From: Methylobacterium sp. Leaf99 | GTDB lineage: Bacteria > Pseudomonadota > Alphaproteobacteria > Rhizobiales > Beijerinckiaceae | Assembly: GCF_001422375.1 (NCBI RefSeq) | Contig: NZ_LMMU01000001.1 | Coordinates: 1,982,178 to 2,046,177 of the forward strand | Direction: 5' to 3' | Length of the DNA: 64,000 nt | Part shown: positions 55,349 through 64,000 of the stretch, one piece after another | How the letters are laid out: each line of letters starts with the position of its first letter | Position numbering within the stretch: the stretch's first letter is position 1 | Position numbers and translations under genes: made by a program | The notes under the pieces: model-generated | Database searches by the model: none | Seen by the model: only the letters and a program-made list of their open reading frames with translations | What the model was told of the DNA's origin: nothing

Positions 55349-56238
55349 GAGGGACTCCGCATGGGGTCGTGTTCGGTGGTGCCGAGCGCCGCGGCGAGGC
55401 GGGTGCGGGCGCTGCCGGGCTTGAGCGGCACCTGCTGGCTCGCGTGCGGCGCCCAGCCCGAGAGCCACAGGATCTCGAAGGTGGCGCGCAGGCGCCCATC
55501 CGGATCGGCGAAGCGCTCGGCGTAGATGGCCGCCGCCCGCATCAGGGTGGTCCGGCGCAGGGGCGTGCGGCGTCGCTCGGTCAGCACGTTGGTCAGCCCC
55601 ATGGCGCGCAGGTCGCGCATCAGGGCGAAGGGATCGGCGTAGCGCACGGTGACGGTCTCGATATCCGTCACCGGCAGGGCGAAGCCCGCCCGCTGCAGGA
55701 GGCTGCCCATCTCGCGCACCTCGGCAAACGGCGCGACGCGCGGGCTGACGCCACCCTCGATTTCGCTCTCGGCCTGCCCGAAGGCCTGGCGCAACTCCGT
55801 CAGGCTGCGCCCGCCCAGAAGGCAGCCGATGAACAATCCGTCCGGCTTCAGGGCACGGCGCAGTTGCGCCAGGGCCCCGGGCAGGTCGTTGACGTGCTGG
55901 AGGGCCAGGAGCGACACGGCGAGGTCGACGGTGGCGGGGGCGACGGGGAGGGCCTCGGGATCGCCCACGGCGACCGCCACGCCCGGCGTCGCCTCCACCA
56001 GGGGCGACAGGCGCAGGACCGCGTCGCAGCGTCCCCCCGCCGCCAGGCGCAGGGCGGCGTCCGGCGTCGGTGTCCCGAGGTCGAGGGCCTGCGGGAACCG
56101 CCGCAGGACCGCGCCGAGGCGGTCGTCGAGGTCGTCGCAGACGCGCGTCACGAGGAAATCGGCATGGCCGGCGCGGCGCGCCCGGGCGAGACGGGTGCGG
56201 GCCAGGGCGGTGTCGAACAGGGGCGGCGGTCGCGTCAT
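55345..56238 (-). CDS. Class I SAM methyltransferase, NDUFAF5/BioC-like
   Basis: The protein has 297 residues from ATG 56238. The AdoMet-binding region ALDLGTPTPD replaces the usual LDLGCGxG with a less canonical loop. VDLAVSLLALQHVNDLPGAL and RALKPDGLFIGCLLGGRSLT are the later motifs. The N-terminus PLFDTALARTRLARARR and the whole arrangement match the alphaproteobacterial relatives of mitochondrial NDUFAF5, a complex I assembly factor. The degenerate motif I fits that group, in which the protein acts on an Arg of NuoD-equivalent subunits; this is by analogy. Overlaps the DUF427 gene. Confidence 0.75.
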   Translation of the reverse strand: MTRPPPLFDTALARTRLARARRAGHADFLVTRVCDDLDDRLGAVLRRFPQALDLGTPTPDAALRLAAGGRCDAVLRLSPLVEATPGVAVAVGDPEALPVAPATVDLAVSLLALQHVNDLPGALAQLRRALKPDGLFIGCLLGGRSLTELRQAFGQAESEIEGGVSPRVAPFAEVREMGSLLQRAGFALPVTDIETVTVRYADPFALMRDLRAMGLTNVLTERRRTPLRRTTLMRAAAIYAERFADPDGRLRATFEILWLSGWAPHASQQVPLKPGSARTRLAAALGTTEHDPMRSPS

Positions 56239-56390
56239 CGGGTCCGGGGCGTCGAGGATCGATTCGTTAACATGGCGCGCGGGCCCTGGCGGGACCAGCG
56301 CGCGCGACGATGGAACGCTTCCGCGGACGGAACGCCGGTGTCGCCCCGGATGTTCTGTCTCCCACGAATCCATCGGAAGGCATCCACGTC

Positions 56391-56609
56391 ATGAAGTCGA
56401 TTCTGTTCGGTACGGCCCTCGCCCTGACGGCCCTCGTGGCCACCACGGGCGCCGAGGCCAAGGGCTGCCTCAAGGGCGCGGCCGTCGGCGGCGTGGCCGG
56501 GCATGTCGCCGGCCACGGCGTCCTCGGTGCGGCGGCGGGCTGTGCTGTCGGGCGCCACCAGGCGAACAAGCGCGACCGCCAGCAGCAGGCCCAGCCCCCG
56601 GCCCGCTGA
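56391..56609 (+). CDS. Small exported glycine-zipper-like protein
   Basis: The protein has 72 residues from ATG 56391, with GGAAGG 9 bases upstream. Residues 1-21 form a signal peptide (KSILFGTALALTALVATTG, cut after AEA). The mature part has a Gly/Ala stretch, GAAVGGVAGHVAGHGVLGAA, typical of glycine-zipper proteins that associate with membranes, two Cys, and a basic tail (RHQANKRDRQQQ). Function unknown; likely envelope-associated. A strong hairpin follows. Confidence 0.72.
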   Translation: MKSILFGTALALTALVATTGAEAKGCLKGAAVGGVAGHVAGHGVLGAAAGCAVGRHQANKRDRQQQAQPPAR

Positions 56610-56616
56610 GAATACC

Positions 56617-56643
56617 GCGCGACCGCCCACGGGGCGGTCGCGC
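56617..56643 (+). terminator. 12-bp perfect hairpin after glycine-zipper gene
   Basis: GCGCGACCGCCC (56617-56628), loop ACG, GGGCGGTCGCGC (56632-56643), 7 bases after the stop. There is no T tract, but the stem is very stable, and it lies 30 bases before the comF start. Confidence 0.65.
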
Positions 56644-56673
56644 AGAAGTAGAACATCGCATAAGGTTCGCGGC

Positions 56674-57438
56674 ATGATTGCCGCGATCCGCCAGCTCGCC
56701 ACCGGCCTGCGCCTCACGTGGGGTGCCGCCCTCGGCCTCGTCTATCCGCCGACCTGCCCGGGCTGCGGAGCCGCCACGGCGCAGCCCCACGCCCTGTGTC
56801 CGGCCTGCTGGGCGCAACTGCGCTTCATCGAGCGGCCCTATTGCCAGCGCCTCGGCACGCCGTTCTCCGTCGATCACGGCGCCGGCCCGCTGCTCTCGCC
56901 CCGGGCCATGGCCGAGCCGCCGGTCTTCGGTCGGGCACGGGCCGCGGTGCTCTACGATGGCCTCGCCCGCGACCTCGTTCACCGCTTCAAGTACGGCGAC
57001 CGCCTCGATCTCGCCCCGACCCTGGCCCGCATGATGGCCACCGCCGGGGCCGAACTCCTGGGGCAGGCCGATTGCCTCGTGCCGGTGCCGCTCCACCGTT
57101 GGCGCCTGTGGCGGCGGCGCTTCAACCAGGCGGCCCTGCTCGCCCAGGGCATCGCCGCGCTCACGGGCCTGCCCGCCGACACCCGGACGCTTGCCCGCGT
57201 GAAGGCGACCCGCTCGCAGGTCGGCCTGTCGCGGGCCGCCCGCGCCCGCAACCTTCAGGGCGCGTTCCGGGTGCGGGAGGCGGCCCGGCCGAAGCTCCAG
57301 GGCCGGCGCGTCCTCCTCATCGACGATGTCGCCACCACCGGGGCCACCGCCAATGCCGCGTCCCGTGCGCTCCTGCGCGCCGGCGCGGCGTCCGTCGATG
57401 TCCTCACCTTTGCCCTGGTGGCGGGCGAAACCCTCTGA
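56674..57438 (+). CDS. ComF-family phosphoribosyltransferase-like protein
   Basis: The protein has 254 residues from ATG 56674. The N-terminus has a ComF zinc-finger pattern (YPPTCPGCGAATAQPHALCP, then AC), the middle RHFKYGD-type element reads VHRFKYGDRLDLAP, and the PRTase motif is VLLIDDVATTGATANAAS. DCLVPVPLHRWRLWRRRFNQ is also typical. ComF helps DNA uptake and later processing in competent bacteria, but is widely conserved where competence is not known. Length and motifs are normal. Confidence 0.92.
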   Translation: MIAAIRQLATGLRLTWGAALGLVYPPTCPGCGAATAQPHALCPACWAQLRFIERPYCQRLGTPFSVDHGAGPLLSPRAMAEPPVFGRARAAVLYDGLARDLVHRFKYGDRLDLAPTLARMMATAGAELLGQADCLVPVPLHRWRLWRRRFNQAALLAQGIAALTGLPADTRTLARVKATRSQVGLSRAARARNLQGAFRVREAARPKLQGRRVLLIDDVATTGATANAASRALLRAGAASVDVLTFALVAGETL

Positions 57439-57455
57439 CGGCGCGCGAACGAGAA

Positions 57456-57475
57456 CGGGGACCCGGAGGTCCCCG
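57456..57475. terminator. Hairpin between convergent comF and narK
   Basis: CGGGGACC (57456-57463), loop CGGA, GGTCCCCG (57468-57475): an 8-bp perfect stem 17 bases after the comF stop and 30 bases from the end of the transporter gene. It likely serves both strands; no strong T tract. Confidence 0.6.
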
Positions 57476-57504
57476 CTTCGAAGCTGCGTAGTCCGGCTCA
57501 GGCT

Positions 57505-58761
57505 TCAGACGGTCACGGGATCGAGGCGCCCGGTTTTGGCCGCTTCGACGGGGGCCGGGTCCAACACCTTGCCGCGGGGCCCGACCCAGGTGCCGACCCA
57601 CTTGCGCTGCCACAGGAGCAGGCAGCCGAGCACCACCGCCGCGAACACGGCGTAGCCGACGAAGCCGTAGGCGAAGGAGCCGGTGTACTGCTTCGACAGG
57701 CCCATGACGTTGGGCAGGATCGCGCCGCCGAGGGCCCCGACTTCGCCGATCATCGAGCCCGCCACAGCGGTGTTCGCCGGCCAGCGCAGGGGGACGAGCT
57801 GGAACAGGGCGCCGTTGCCGGCCCCGAGGGCGGCGAAGCACAGCATGAACAGCCCCGTGGTGACGACGAGGGACGGCGTGGCCGTGAGCAGCAGGAACGA
57901 CGCGACGGCGGCGAGCAGCACCACGGACAGGACGAGGATGCCGCCCATACGGTCGGCGAAGTATCCGCCCACCACCCGGATGCCCGAGCCCATCAGGGCG
58001 GCCAGCATGGTCAGGCGCCCGGCCTCGACCTTGGTGACCCCGAACTGCTCGTAGAAGAAGGTCGGCAGGAAGTTCGACAGGCCGATGAAGCCGCCGAAGG
58101 TGATGATGTAGATGAGGTTGAACGACCAGCCGTCCTTCTGGAACAGGCAGGAGACGTGCTCCTTGAAGGACTGGTGCTCGGCATCCGGCGGCTCCTTCGC
58201 GAGCACGATCATCACCACGAGGGGGATCGCCATGACGCAGCCGGCGAAGCCGTAGACCGTCTGCCAGCCATAGGCCTGGGCCAGCGGCGGCGCGAACAGC
58301 ACGGCGAGCACGGTGCCGGAATTGCCGGCCCCCGCGATGCCCATGGCGAGGCCCTTGTGCTCCTTCGGGAACCAGCCCGACCCCAGCGACAGGGCGACGC
58401 CGAACGAGGCGCCGGCGATGCCGAGGAGCACGCCCATGGCGAGCACGTCGTTGTAGGTGTGAACGAAGAAGAACCCGTAGGCCATCGACGCCATGATGAT
58501 CGACATCTCGGTCACCGCGGCGTTCTTGCGGCCGATATACTGGGCGAGGATGCCCAGGGGAAAGCGCATGATCGCCCCGGCCAGGATCGGCAGCGAGATC
58601 ATGAAGCCGGTCTGGGCCGGGCTGAGCCCGTAGGTCTCGGTGATGAACGGGCCCATGGCGCCGTTCAGGACCCAGATCGCGAAGCAGAAATCGAAGTAGA
58701 GGAACGCGGCGAACAGGGTCGGGGGATGACCGGATTTCATCACGGTCTTGAAACTGGCCAT
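57505..58761 (-). CDS. NarK/NasA-type nitrate/nitrite transporter (MFS)
   Basis: The protein has 418 residues from ATG 58761; upstream in-frame sequence is shadow. It shows about 12 hydrophobic helices. The nitrate-transporter signature motifs are visible: GIAGAGNSGTVLAVLFAPPL in helix 5 and ALGAGNGALFQLVP in helix 11, together with an Arg in IMRFPLGILAQYIG in helix 2, where NarK binds the anion. It exchanges or imports nitrate and nitrite at the inner membrane. No nitrate reductase gene lies nearby in the window. The leader (58762-59026) holds two hairpins. Confidence 0.88.
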   Translation of the reverse strand: MASFKTVMKSGHPPTLFAAFLYFDFCFAIWVLNGAMGPFITETYGLSPAQTGFMISLPILAGAIMRFPLGILAQYIGRKNAAVTEMSIIMASMAYGFFFVHTYNDVLAMGVLLGIAGASFGVALSLGSGWFPKEHKGLAMGIAGAGNSGTVLAVLFAPPLAQAYGWQTVYGFAGCVMAIPLVVMIVLAKEPPDAEHQSFKEHVSCLFQKDGWSFNLIYIITFGGFIGLSNFLPTFFYEQFGVTKVEAGRLTMLAALMGSGIRVVGGYFADRMGGILVLSVVLLAAVASFLLLTATPSLVVTTGLFMLCFAALGAGNGALFQLVPLRWPANTAVAGSMIGEVGALGGAILPNVMGLSKQYTGSFAYGFVGYAVFAAVVLGCLLLWQRKWVGTWVGPRGKVLDPAPVEAAKTGRLDPVTV

Positions 58762-59026
58762 GGAGTGCTCGTCTCGAGGTTCGCGGGTCCCGCGCGTCGC
58801 GCGGCCGCTCATGCCAAGGGATTCGGACTCGCGCCGTCCGCCTCGCGGGGCGCCGTTGCCCCGCCTGCCGCCGTGACGGCAGCGGGAACTGGCAAGCATC
58901 GCCCGTGCCAGACACGGCACGGGCGGCCGGACGTCCACGAAACGGGTCTCGGGACGCCCCGCGCATCTCGGACGCGCCGATCGCCTGCCGCAAACCGGTG
59001 CAGTTGCCGCTCAACACATGGGCTGA
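58762..59026 (-). promoter_or_regulatory. Leader region of the nitrate transporter with two hairpins
   Basis: In the divergent-free stretch upstream of narK, two 6-base-loop hairpins occur: CTGCCG / CGGCAG (58865-58882) and GCCCGTGCC / GGCACGGGC (58901-58924). Spacing and loops recall antiterminator-bound leaders of nitrate genes, but the loops lack the A1/G4 pattern of ANTAR targets. The region also serves as the 3' flank of the SbcC gene, so one hairpin may be that gene's terminator. Confidence 0.3.
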
Positions 59027-62000
59027 CTAGGGCGCGGGCATTCCGGCATCCACGACGCTGACCACGCTGCGGCCGTTGCCGCGCTTCTCCACCCGGACCT
59101 GCACGGCGATGCGCTCGATCATCGCCGCCACGTGGGTGATGACGCCGACCTTGCGGCCCCGGCCCTGGAGCGTCTCGAGGGCATCGACGGCGAGATCCAG
59201 GGTCTCGGCGTCGAGCGACCCGAAGCCCTCGTCGATGAACAGGGTGTCGACGAAGGAATCCCGGCCCTCCAGCCCCGAGAGGGCCAGCGCCAGGGCCAGG
59301 GAGACGAGGAAGCGCTCGCCGCCCGACAGGCTGCGGGTGGCGCGCAGGTGATCCCCCATATCGCGGTCGAGGACGTGGAGGGCGAGATCCGTGGTGGCAC
59401 CGCGGGCGAGGCGGTAGCGCGGGCTCAGGGCGGCGAGCTGTGCGTTGGCGAGGTGGACGAGGTGCTCGAGGGTCACGCCTTGCGCAAAGCGTCGGAACTT
59501 GTCGCCCCCCGCCGAGCCGATGGCGTCGTTGACGGCATCCCAGGTCTCGAATTCAGCGCGCGCCGTACCGATCTGCGCCTCCAGGCCGGCGGCCTGGGCC
59601 CGCGCCGCCTCTTCGCGGGCAAGATCCGCCGCGATGGCGCCGAGGCGCTGCTGATGCCGCGCCATGGCCTCGGCACCCGCCTCCGCCTCGGCCTGGGTTG
59701 CCACGACATCGATCTCGGGACCCGTGAGATAGGCGTCGCGGTCGGCCCGGCGGGTGGCCAGCGCCGCCGTGGCGTCGTCGATCTCCCGGGCGCGCGCATC
59801 GGCCGCCCGCCGCAGGCCGGCCCGGATCTCCGGCGCCTGTGCCAGGAGGGCGGCCACCGCCTCCGGTGCCCGCGCCCCGCACGCCGTCGCGAACGCGGAC
59901 CGAGCCGCCGCGTGTCGGGCGAGGGCGGTTTCCCGCCGGGTGGTCGCGTGTTCGGCGGTGCTGCGCGCCCCGGCCAGCGCCGTCACGGCGGCGAGATTCG
60001 CCTCCACGGCGGCCTTCAGGCCGAGATTCGCCGCGACGCGACCCTTGTTGATCCGGGTCCGGTGCGCCGATGTCTCCTCGCCGCCGAGGAGGGGCGCCCG
60101 CCGGGCCCGGGTTTCCGCGAGGGTCGCGGTCCGGGCCTGAAGAGCGGTTTTCGCGGTGTCATGGACCGCCACGGCGCCGGCGAGGGCCGCCACGGCTCCG
60201 GCCATGTCGACGGAAAGCGTCCGGACCTCGTGCTCCAGGGCGAGGCGGCGCTCGCTCAAGGTCCGGTGCCCGGCGGCGACCGCCATCACGCGCCGGGCGG
60301 CCGCCGTGCCGTCGCGGTCGAGGTCGGCGAGGGTCAGGCCGGCGGCGGCGAGGGCCGGGGCGGCGTCGTGTCCGAGGGTTTCGGTCCGCTCGGCCAGGGC
60401 GCCGGCCCGGGTCTGCGCGCGCTCGGCGGCGAGTTCCGCGGCTTGCAGGGCGATGCGTGCCTCGGCCGTTGCGGCCTCGGCGGCTTCCATCTGGGCGCCT
60501 GCCGCTTCGGCGGCCCGGCCGAGGCTGTCGATCTCGCCGCGCAGGGTCTCGGCGGCGCTCAGGGTGCCGGTGAGCGACTGCCTCGCCGCCCGCGTCGCCT
60601 CCGCAAGGGCGGTGAGGGCGTCATGGGCATCCGGGGTGAGGGCGGCCGAGACCGGCGGGGCGATCCCGGCTTCGGTGCCGCCGGTCACCAGGGCCGGGTG
60701 CAGGGCCTCGTAGGCGCGGGCGGTCCGGTCGAGGCCGGTCCGCGCGGCCTCCCCCGCCCGCACGGCCTCGGCGTGGCGGGCCGCCGCTCCGGCGCCCGCC
60801 CCAGCCGCGCGGGTGCGGGCGGCGCCGGCCTCGGCGAGGGCCGCGTCGAGTTCGGTGCGCCGGGCGCGCAACGCCTCGGCCTGCCGGCCCAGGGCATCGT
60901 CCGCGTCGGCGTGCGGATGCGCGGTGCCGCCGCAGACCGGGCAGGGCTCGCCCGGGACGAGGAGGCTGCGCAGATGGGCCGCCCGCTCGGACACGCTCGC
61001 CTCGGCGCGCTCGGCCATGGCGGCGACTTCCCGGCGCGCGCCCATGGCTTCGGCCTCGCGTCGCTGGGCGGAGGCCGCGTCCGCGTCCGCCGCGGCCAGG
61101 GCTTCCCGTGCGGCCACGGCCTCGGCGTCGGCCGTGGCCGCCGCGAGACGGGCCTCGGCGTGGCGCCGGACCAGGGGCAGGGCCTCGCGCAGGGGCTCGG
61201 AGAACCGGTCGAGGGTCGCCGCCCGCGTGCGCGCCGCCGCCTCGCCGAGGGCTTCGAGGGCGGTCATGCGCTCCAGGCGTTGGGCCAGCGTCCGCGCGCG
61301 CGCATCCCGCGCCTCGCGGACCCGCACGTCCGCCTCGGCGATCATGCCGGTTCCGCGGGCCGCATCGGTCCGCGCCCGCTCCCGCTCCCCGGTGACGGCG
61401 GCGAGGTCCGACCGGAGGGTGGCGCGCTGGCCGAACAGGGCCGCGACCTCGTCGGCCCGGCCCGCGAGGTAAGCGCCGCCCCGATCCGCCTCGTGCCGGG
61501 CCGACGCCTCCGCACGGGCGGCCTCGGCCGCGTCGTGACGCCTCCGCAGATCGCTCAGATGGGCTTCGGCGGCCTCGGCCCCGTCGGCGGCGGCCTTCGC
61601 CTCGGCCTCGGACCGTTCGGCCTCGCGGTGGGCTTCGCCGATGACGCTGTCGAGGTTGGCCGCCTCGGTCCAGACCGGTCCGAAGGCCTTGAACGCGACC
61701 TCGGCGGCCTCGTCCTGCACCCGGGCCTGGCGCTGGGCCTCCGCCGTCAGTTCGGCACGGGGCTCGGCCTCGGCGAGGCTCGCCCGCGCCGCCGCGCGGG
61801 CGAGGTCGGCTGCCTCGACCTCGCTCCGGGTTGCGGCGACGGCATCGCAGGCCCCGCGCAGGGGCTCGACGGCATCGAGTTCGGTGAGGCGCAGGCGTTC
61901 CGCCCCGGCCGCCGCCGCGATGGCCTCGGCCTCGGCGAGGCGGGCTTCGGCGATGGTCACCTGGACGCGGGCCGCGGCGAGGCGTGCGGCGCCGTCGAGG

Positions 62001-62782
62001 GCACCCTGCAGGCTGGCCTGATGCGCCGACAGGCCGGCGAGGGCCTCGGTGATCGCGGTGCGCTCGGCCAGGATTTCCGCCCGCGCCTCGGCGTCGAGGA
62101 GGCCGACGGCGTCGCGGCGGGTTTCCAGAACCCTGAGGGCGGCGCGCTCGGCCTCGGTGCCGGCATGGACCCGCTTCGAGATCTCCGTGTAGATGCCCGT
62201 GCCGGTGATCTTCTCGAGGAGCTCCCCCCGCTCGCCCTCGGCCGCGAGCAGGAAAGCGTCGAATTCGCCCTGCGCCAGGAGCACGGTGCGGCGGAACTGC
62301 TCGAAGGTGAGGTCCGTCAGCGCTTCGACGGCGGCCGTCACGGCGGTCTTCTTGCCGCCCTCCACGGCGCTGCCGTCATCCAGGCGGTGCAGGGTGCGCC
62401 GGTCGGCTTGGAGGCGCCCGTCCGCCTTGCCGCGGGCGCGGAGGGTCTCCCACCGCACCCGGTAGGCGACGCCGTCCTGGCCGACGAAATCCACCTCGGC
62501 CCAGCCCTGTGCCGCCCCGCGCCGCAGGATGGCCCGCCCGTCGCTCGAACTGACGACCTCGCCGCTCGGGTCCGGCGTATCCTCCCGCCGCCCGGCGCTG
62601 ACGCGGGGATAGCGCCCGTAGAGGGCGAGGCACAGGGCATCGAGGATGGTCGATTTGCCCGCCCCGGTCTCGCCCGTGATGGCGAAGATGCCCGTGGCGG
62701 CGATGGGCCCGGCCGCGAGATCGACTTCGAAGGGGGCCGCGAGGCTCGCGAGGTTCTCGCCCCGGATCGCGAGGATACGCAA
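59027..62782 (-). CDS. sbcC: SbcC/Rad50-like exonuclease subunit ATPase
   Basis: The protein has 1251 residues and starts at TTG 62782, fixed by the conserved N-terminus RILAIRGENLASL and AGGTGA upstream. Walker A is TGETGAGKSTILDALC. Two very long Ala/Glu/Arg-rich coiled-coil arms surround the zinc hook CPVCGGTAHP (Cys614, Cys617). The C-terminal half has the signature SLSGGERFLVSLALALALSG and Walker B TLFIDEGFGSLDAETLDLAV. It pairs with SbcD nuclease to trim hairpins and blocked ends. No sbcD gene is next to it in the window; upstream is a histidine kinase. Confidence 0.93.
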   Translation of the reverse strand: MRILAIRGENLASLAAPFEVDLAAGPIAATGIFAITGETGAGKSTILDALCLALYGRYPRVSAGRREDTPDPSGEVVSSSDGRAILRRGAAQGWAEVDFVGQDGVAYRVRWETLRARGKADGRLQADRRTLHRLDDGSAVEGGKKTAVTAAVEALTDLTFEQFRRTVLLAQGEFDAFLLAAEGERGELLEKITGTGIYTEISKRVHAGTEAERAALRVLETRRDAVGLLDAEARAEILAERTAITEALAGLSAHQASLQGALDGAARLAAARVQVTIAEARLAEAEAIAAAAGAERLRLTELDAVEPLRGACDAVAATRSEVEAADLARAAARASLAEAEPRAELTAEAQRQARVQDEAAEVAFKAFGPVWTEAANLDSVIGEAHREAERSEAEAKAAADGAEAAEAHLSDLRRRHDAAEAARAEASARHEADRGGAYLAGRADEVAALFGQRATLRSDLAAVTGERERARTDAARGTGMIAEADVRVREARDARARTLAQRLERMTALEALGEAAARTRAATLDRFSEPLREALPLVRRHAEARLAAATADAEAVAAREALAAADADAASAQRREAEAMGARREVAAMAERAEASVSERAAHLRSLLVPGEPCPVCGGTAHPHADADDALGRQAEALRARRTELDAALAEAGAARTRAAGAGAGAAARHAEAVRAGEAARTGLDRTARAYEALHPALVTGGTEAGIAPPVSAALTPDAHDALTALAEATRAARQSLTGTLSAAETLRGEIDSLGRAAEAAGAQMEAAEAATAEARIALQAAELAAERAQTRAGALAERTETLGHDAAPALAAAGLTLADLDRDGTAAARRVMAVAAGHRTLSERRLALEHEVRTLSVDMAGAVAALAGAVAVHDTAKTALQARTATLAETRARRAPLLGGEETSAHRTRINKGRVAANLGLKAAVEANLAAVTALAGARSTAEHATTRRETALARHAAARSAFATACGARAPEAVAALLAQAPEIRAGLRRAADARAREIDDATAALATRRADRDAYLTGPEIDVVATQAEAEAGAEAMARHQQRLGAIAADLAREEAARAQAAGLEAQIGTARAEFETWDAVNDAIGSAGGDKFRRFAQGVTLEHLVHLANAQLAALSPRYRLARGATTDLALHVLDRDMGDHLRATRSLSGGERFLVSLALALALSGLEGRDSFVDTLFIDEGFGSLDAETLDLAVDALETLQGRGRKVGVITHVAAMIERIAVQVRVEKRGNGRSVVSVVDAGMPAP

Positions 62783-62892
62783 ACGCTGTCACCTGAAACG
62801 CGGAAGGACGGCTCCTTTACTACGGCGCCGCGCGCCGCCTGTCCCGCCCGACGGGGCCGGCAGGTGAGGATAACCGCGACACGCTCAGCCGG

Positions 62893-64000
62893 TCACCCGT
62901 CCGCCTGGAACGCCGCCAGGGGGGCGGTGATGCCGCAGGTGACGCCGGTGCTTGGGTAGGCGAGCGCGATGGTGCCGCCGACCTGACCGGCGAGACCCCG
63001 CTCGATGAAGCGCGAGCCGAAGCCCTTGCGGGCCGGTGGCGTCACGGTGGGGCCGCCGATCTCCTGCCAGGAGAACGTGAGGTGGTCTGCGTCGTCCGCG
63101 TTCTCCACCGACCAGCGGATCGCCACATGGCCGGCCTCGCGGGAGAGGGCGCCGTACTTGGCCGCATTGGTGGCGAGTTCGTGCAGCATCAGGGCGAGGG
63201 ACAGGGCGGGCTTCGCGCCGATCTCGAGGTCGGGGCCCTCGAGGCGGAAGCGCCCGGGCCGGTCCTCGTGCAGCTTAAGGGCGCCGCGGACCACGGGGCC
63301 GATGAGGGTCGAGCCGAGCGCCCCGCCCATGAGGAGGTCGTGGGCCTGTCCGAGCGCGATGAGGCGGCCGGCCAGGACCTCCTTGGCCGTGTCCACGTCG
63401 GCGGCCGAGCGCATGGTCTGGGTCGCGATGGACTGCACCATCGCGAGCAGGTTCTTCATCCGGTGGCTGAGCTCGCGGTTGAGGAGCTCCTGCGCCTCTT
63501 CCGCGCGCAGGCGCGCCAGGGCGACGCGGGTCCGGTCGACGATGTTGCGGGCGAAATCGACGAGGTCCGGGGTCCAGGCCCGGACCCGGTCGTCCTGCAG
63601 GCAGAACACCGCCACCATGCGCCCGCGCTCCATCAGCGGGATGTTGATCATGCTGCGGACGCCGAGGTCGCGGAAGACGTCCGTGTGGCCCGCCGTGCGC
63701 GGGTCCTTCGTCACGTCCGGGATGACGACGTCCCGGCCGACCTGCAGGTCGCGGAGGTACGTGCCGTAATCGGAAAAGCGGTACCGTCCCGCCCGCCCGG
63801 CGACGCCCGGCCGGCTCCAGTCGCGGCCGATATCGAGGTATTCCTGGGACGAATCGATGGCCCCGTAGGCGGCCCGGGCGAGGCCGAGGGTCCGGCCGGC
63901 GATCTCGGCCGCCGTGAACGCGATGGCGACGGGGTCCTGCAGGTCGCGCAGGCGGTCGCCGAGTTCGACGAGGGCGGATTGGCGCTCCTCGGCGCGCTTG
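62893..64000 (-). CDS. GAF-domain HWE-family sensor histidine kinase, 5' end outside window
   Basis: The frame is open to the window end, giving at least 369 residues; the GTG at 63714 is internal. A GAF domain spans roughly the first 170 visible residues (GRDWSRPGVAGRAGRYRFSD, then DVFRDLGVRSMINIPLMERG). The kinase part is of the HWE type: phospho-acceptor His in LNRELSHRMKNLLAMVQSIA, N-box LMLHELATNAAKYGALS, and FGSRFIERGLAGQVGGTIAL. It is a soluble, light- or redox-type or general stress sensor kinase, such as those feeding PhyR networks in alphaproteobacteria; the signal is not known because its upstream domains are missing. Confidence 0.88.
   Translation of the reverse strand, partial: KRAEERQSALVELGDRLRDLQDPVAIAFTAAEIAGRTLGLARAAYGAIDSSQEYLDIGRDWSRPGVAGRAGRYRFSDYGTYLRDLQVGRDVVIPDVTKDPRTAGHTDVFRDLGVRSMINIPLMERGRMVAVFCLQDDRVRAWTPDLVDFARNIVDRTRVALARLRAEEAQELLNRELSHRMKNLLAMVQSIATQTMRSAADVDTAKEVLAGRLIALGQAHDLLMGGALGSTLIGPVVRGALKLHEDRPGRFRLEGPDLEIGAKPALSLALMLHELATNAAKYGALSREAGHVAIRWSVENADDADHLTFSWQEIGGPTVTPPARKGFGSRFIERGLAGQVGGTIALAYPSTGVTCGITAPLAAFQADG

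Noticed and set aside
58865..58924. ANTAR-type leader for narK
   Set aside because: The hairpin loops lack the A at position 1 and G at position 4 required by the known motif.
59132..62959. 1275-aa open frame on the plus strand opposite sbcC
   Set aside because: It lies wholly antisense to a gene with clear SbcC motifs and consists of Gly/Arg/Ala-rich low-complexity translation; it is a GC-driven shadow.

Overview
The window is very GC-rich (roughly 70% or more by eye in most genes), with the long antisense shadow frames typical of such DNA. It carries a DivL-type kinase, an HWE-family histidine kinase, two branched-chain-amino-acid-type (HAAT) ABC transporters and the gene string ahcY / divL-like / tsaE-amgK / murU / addB / addA. 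This combination points to an alphaproteobacterium of the Hyphomicrobiales (Rhizobiales), most like Methylobacterium/Methylorubrum. The genus is inferred from style and gene content, not from a search.

Layout. 1-10.8 kb: a cut-off porin, a cupin, several small exported proteins, a PRC-barrel protein, a glutathione-peroxidase-like protein, a PAP2 acid phosphatase, an SDR divergent from an ArsR regulator with a clear palindrome between them, a nitroreductase and an acyl-CoA synthetase. Four clusters of short tandem repeats lie between genes in the first 4.4 kb. 10.8-11.3 kb is gene-free and holds a REP-like inverted repeat. 11.3-23.7 kb: a catabolic operon. A MarR gene faces a cyclic-amidohydrolase-like gene, an arylformamidase-like hydrolase, a three-gene molybdenum hydroxylase whose iron-sulfur subunit is fused to a CoxG domain, a complete HAAT transporter and a small Rieske protein; most junctions overlap. 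23.7-24.6 kb: a PrlF/YhaV toxin-antitoxin pair with a 30-bp perfect palindrome. 24.6-32.2 kb: a second HAAT system, with permease and both ATPases fused into one 822-residue protein, a SnoaL-like protein, a GntR regulator and a leaderless gamma-glutamyltransferase-like protein.

32.2-36.0 kb is a visibly lower-GC island with three translationally coupled genes: a MerR-like HTH protein, an 831-residue N6-adenine DNA methylase and a PIN-domain ribonuclease. There is no separate restriction enzyme and no other mobile gene. This is the best candidate here for an undescribed defence or addiction system.

36-64 kb is core genome: ahcY with a SahR-like operator and a Rho-independent terminator, a DivL-like kinase with Tyr in place of the phospho-acceptor His, a TsaE-AmgK fusion and MurU (tRNA modification plus MurNAc recycling), AddB/AddA recombination nuclease, a degenerate receiver protein, argJ-SIMPL-mutT, a DUF6880-like protein, DUF427, an NDUFAF5-like methyltransferase, a small glycine-rich exported protein, ComF, a NarK-type nitrate/nitrite transporter, SbcC and the C-terminal part of an HWE histidine kinase running off the right edge.
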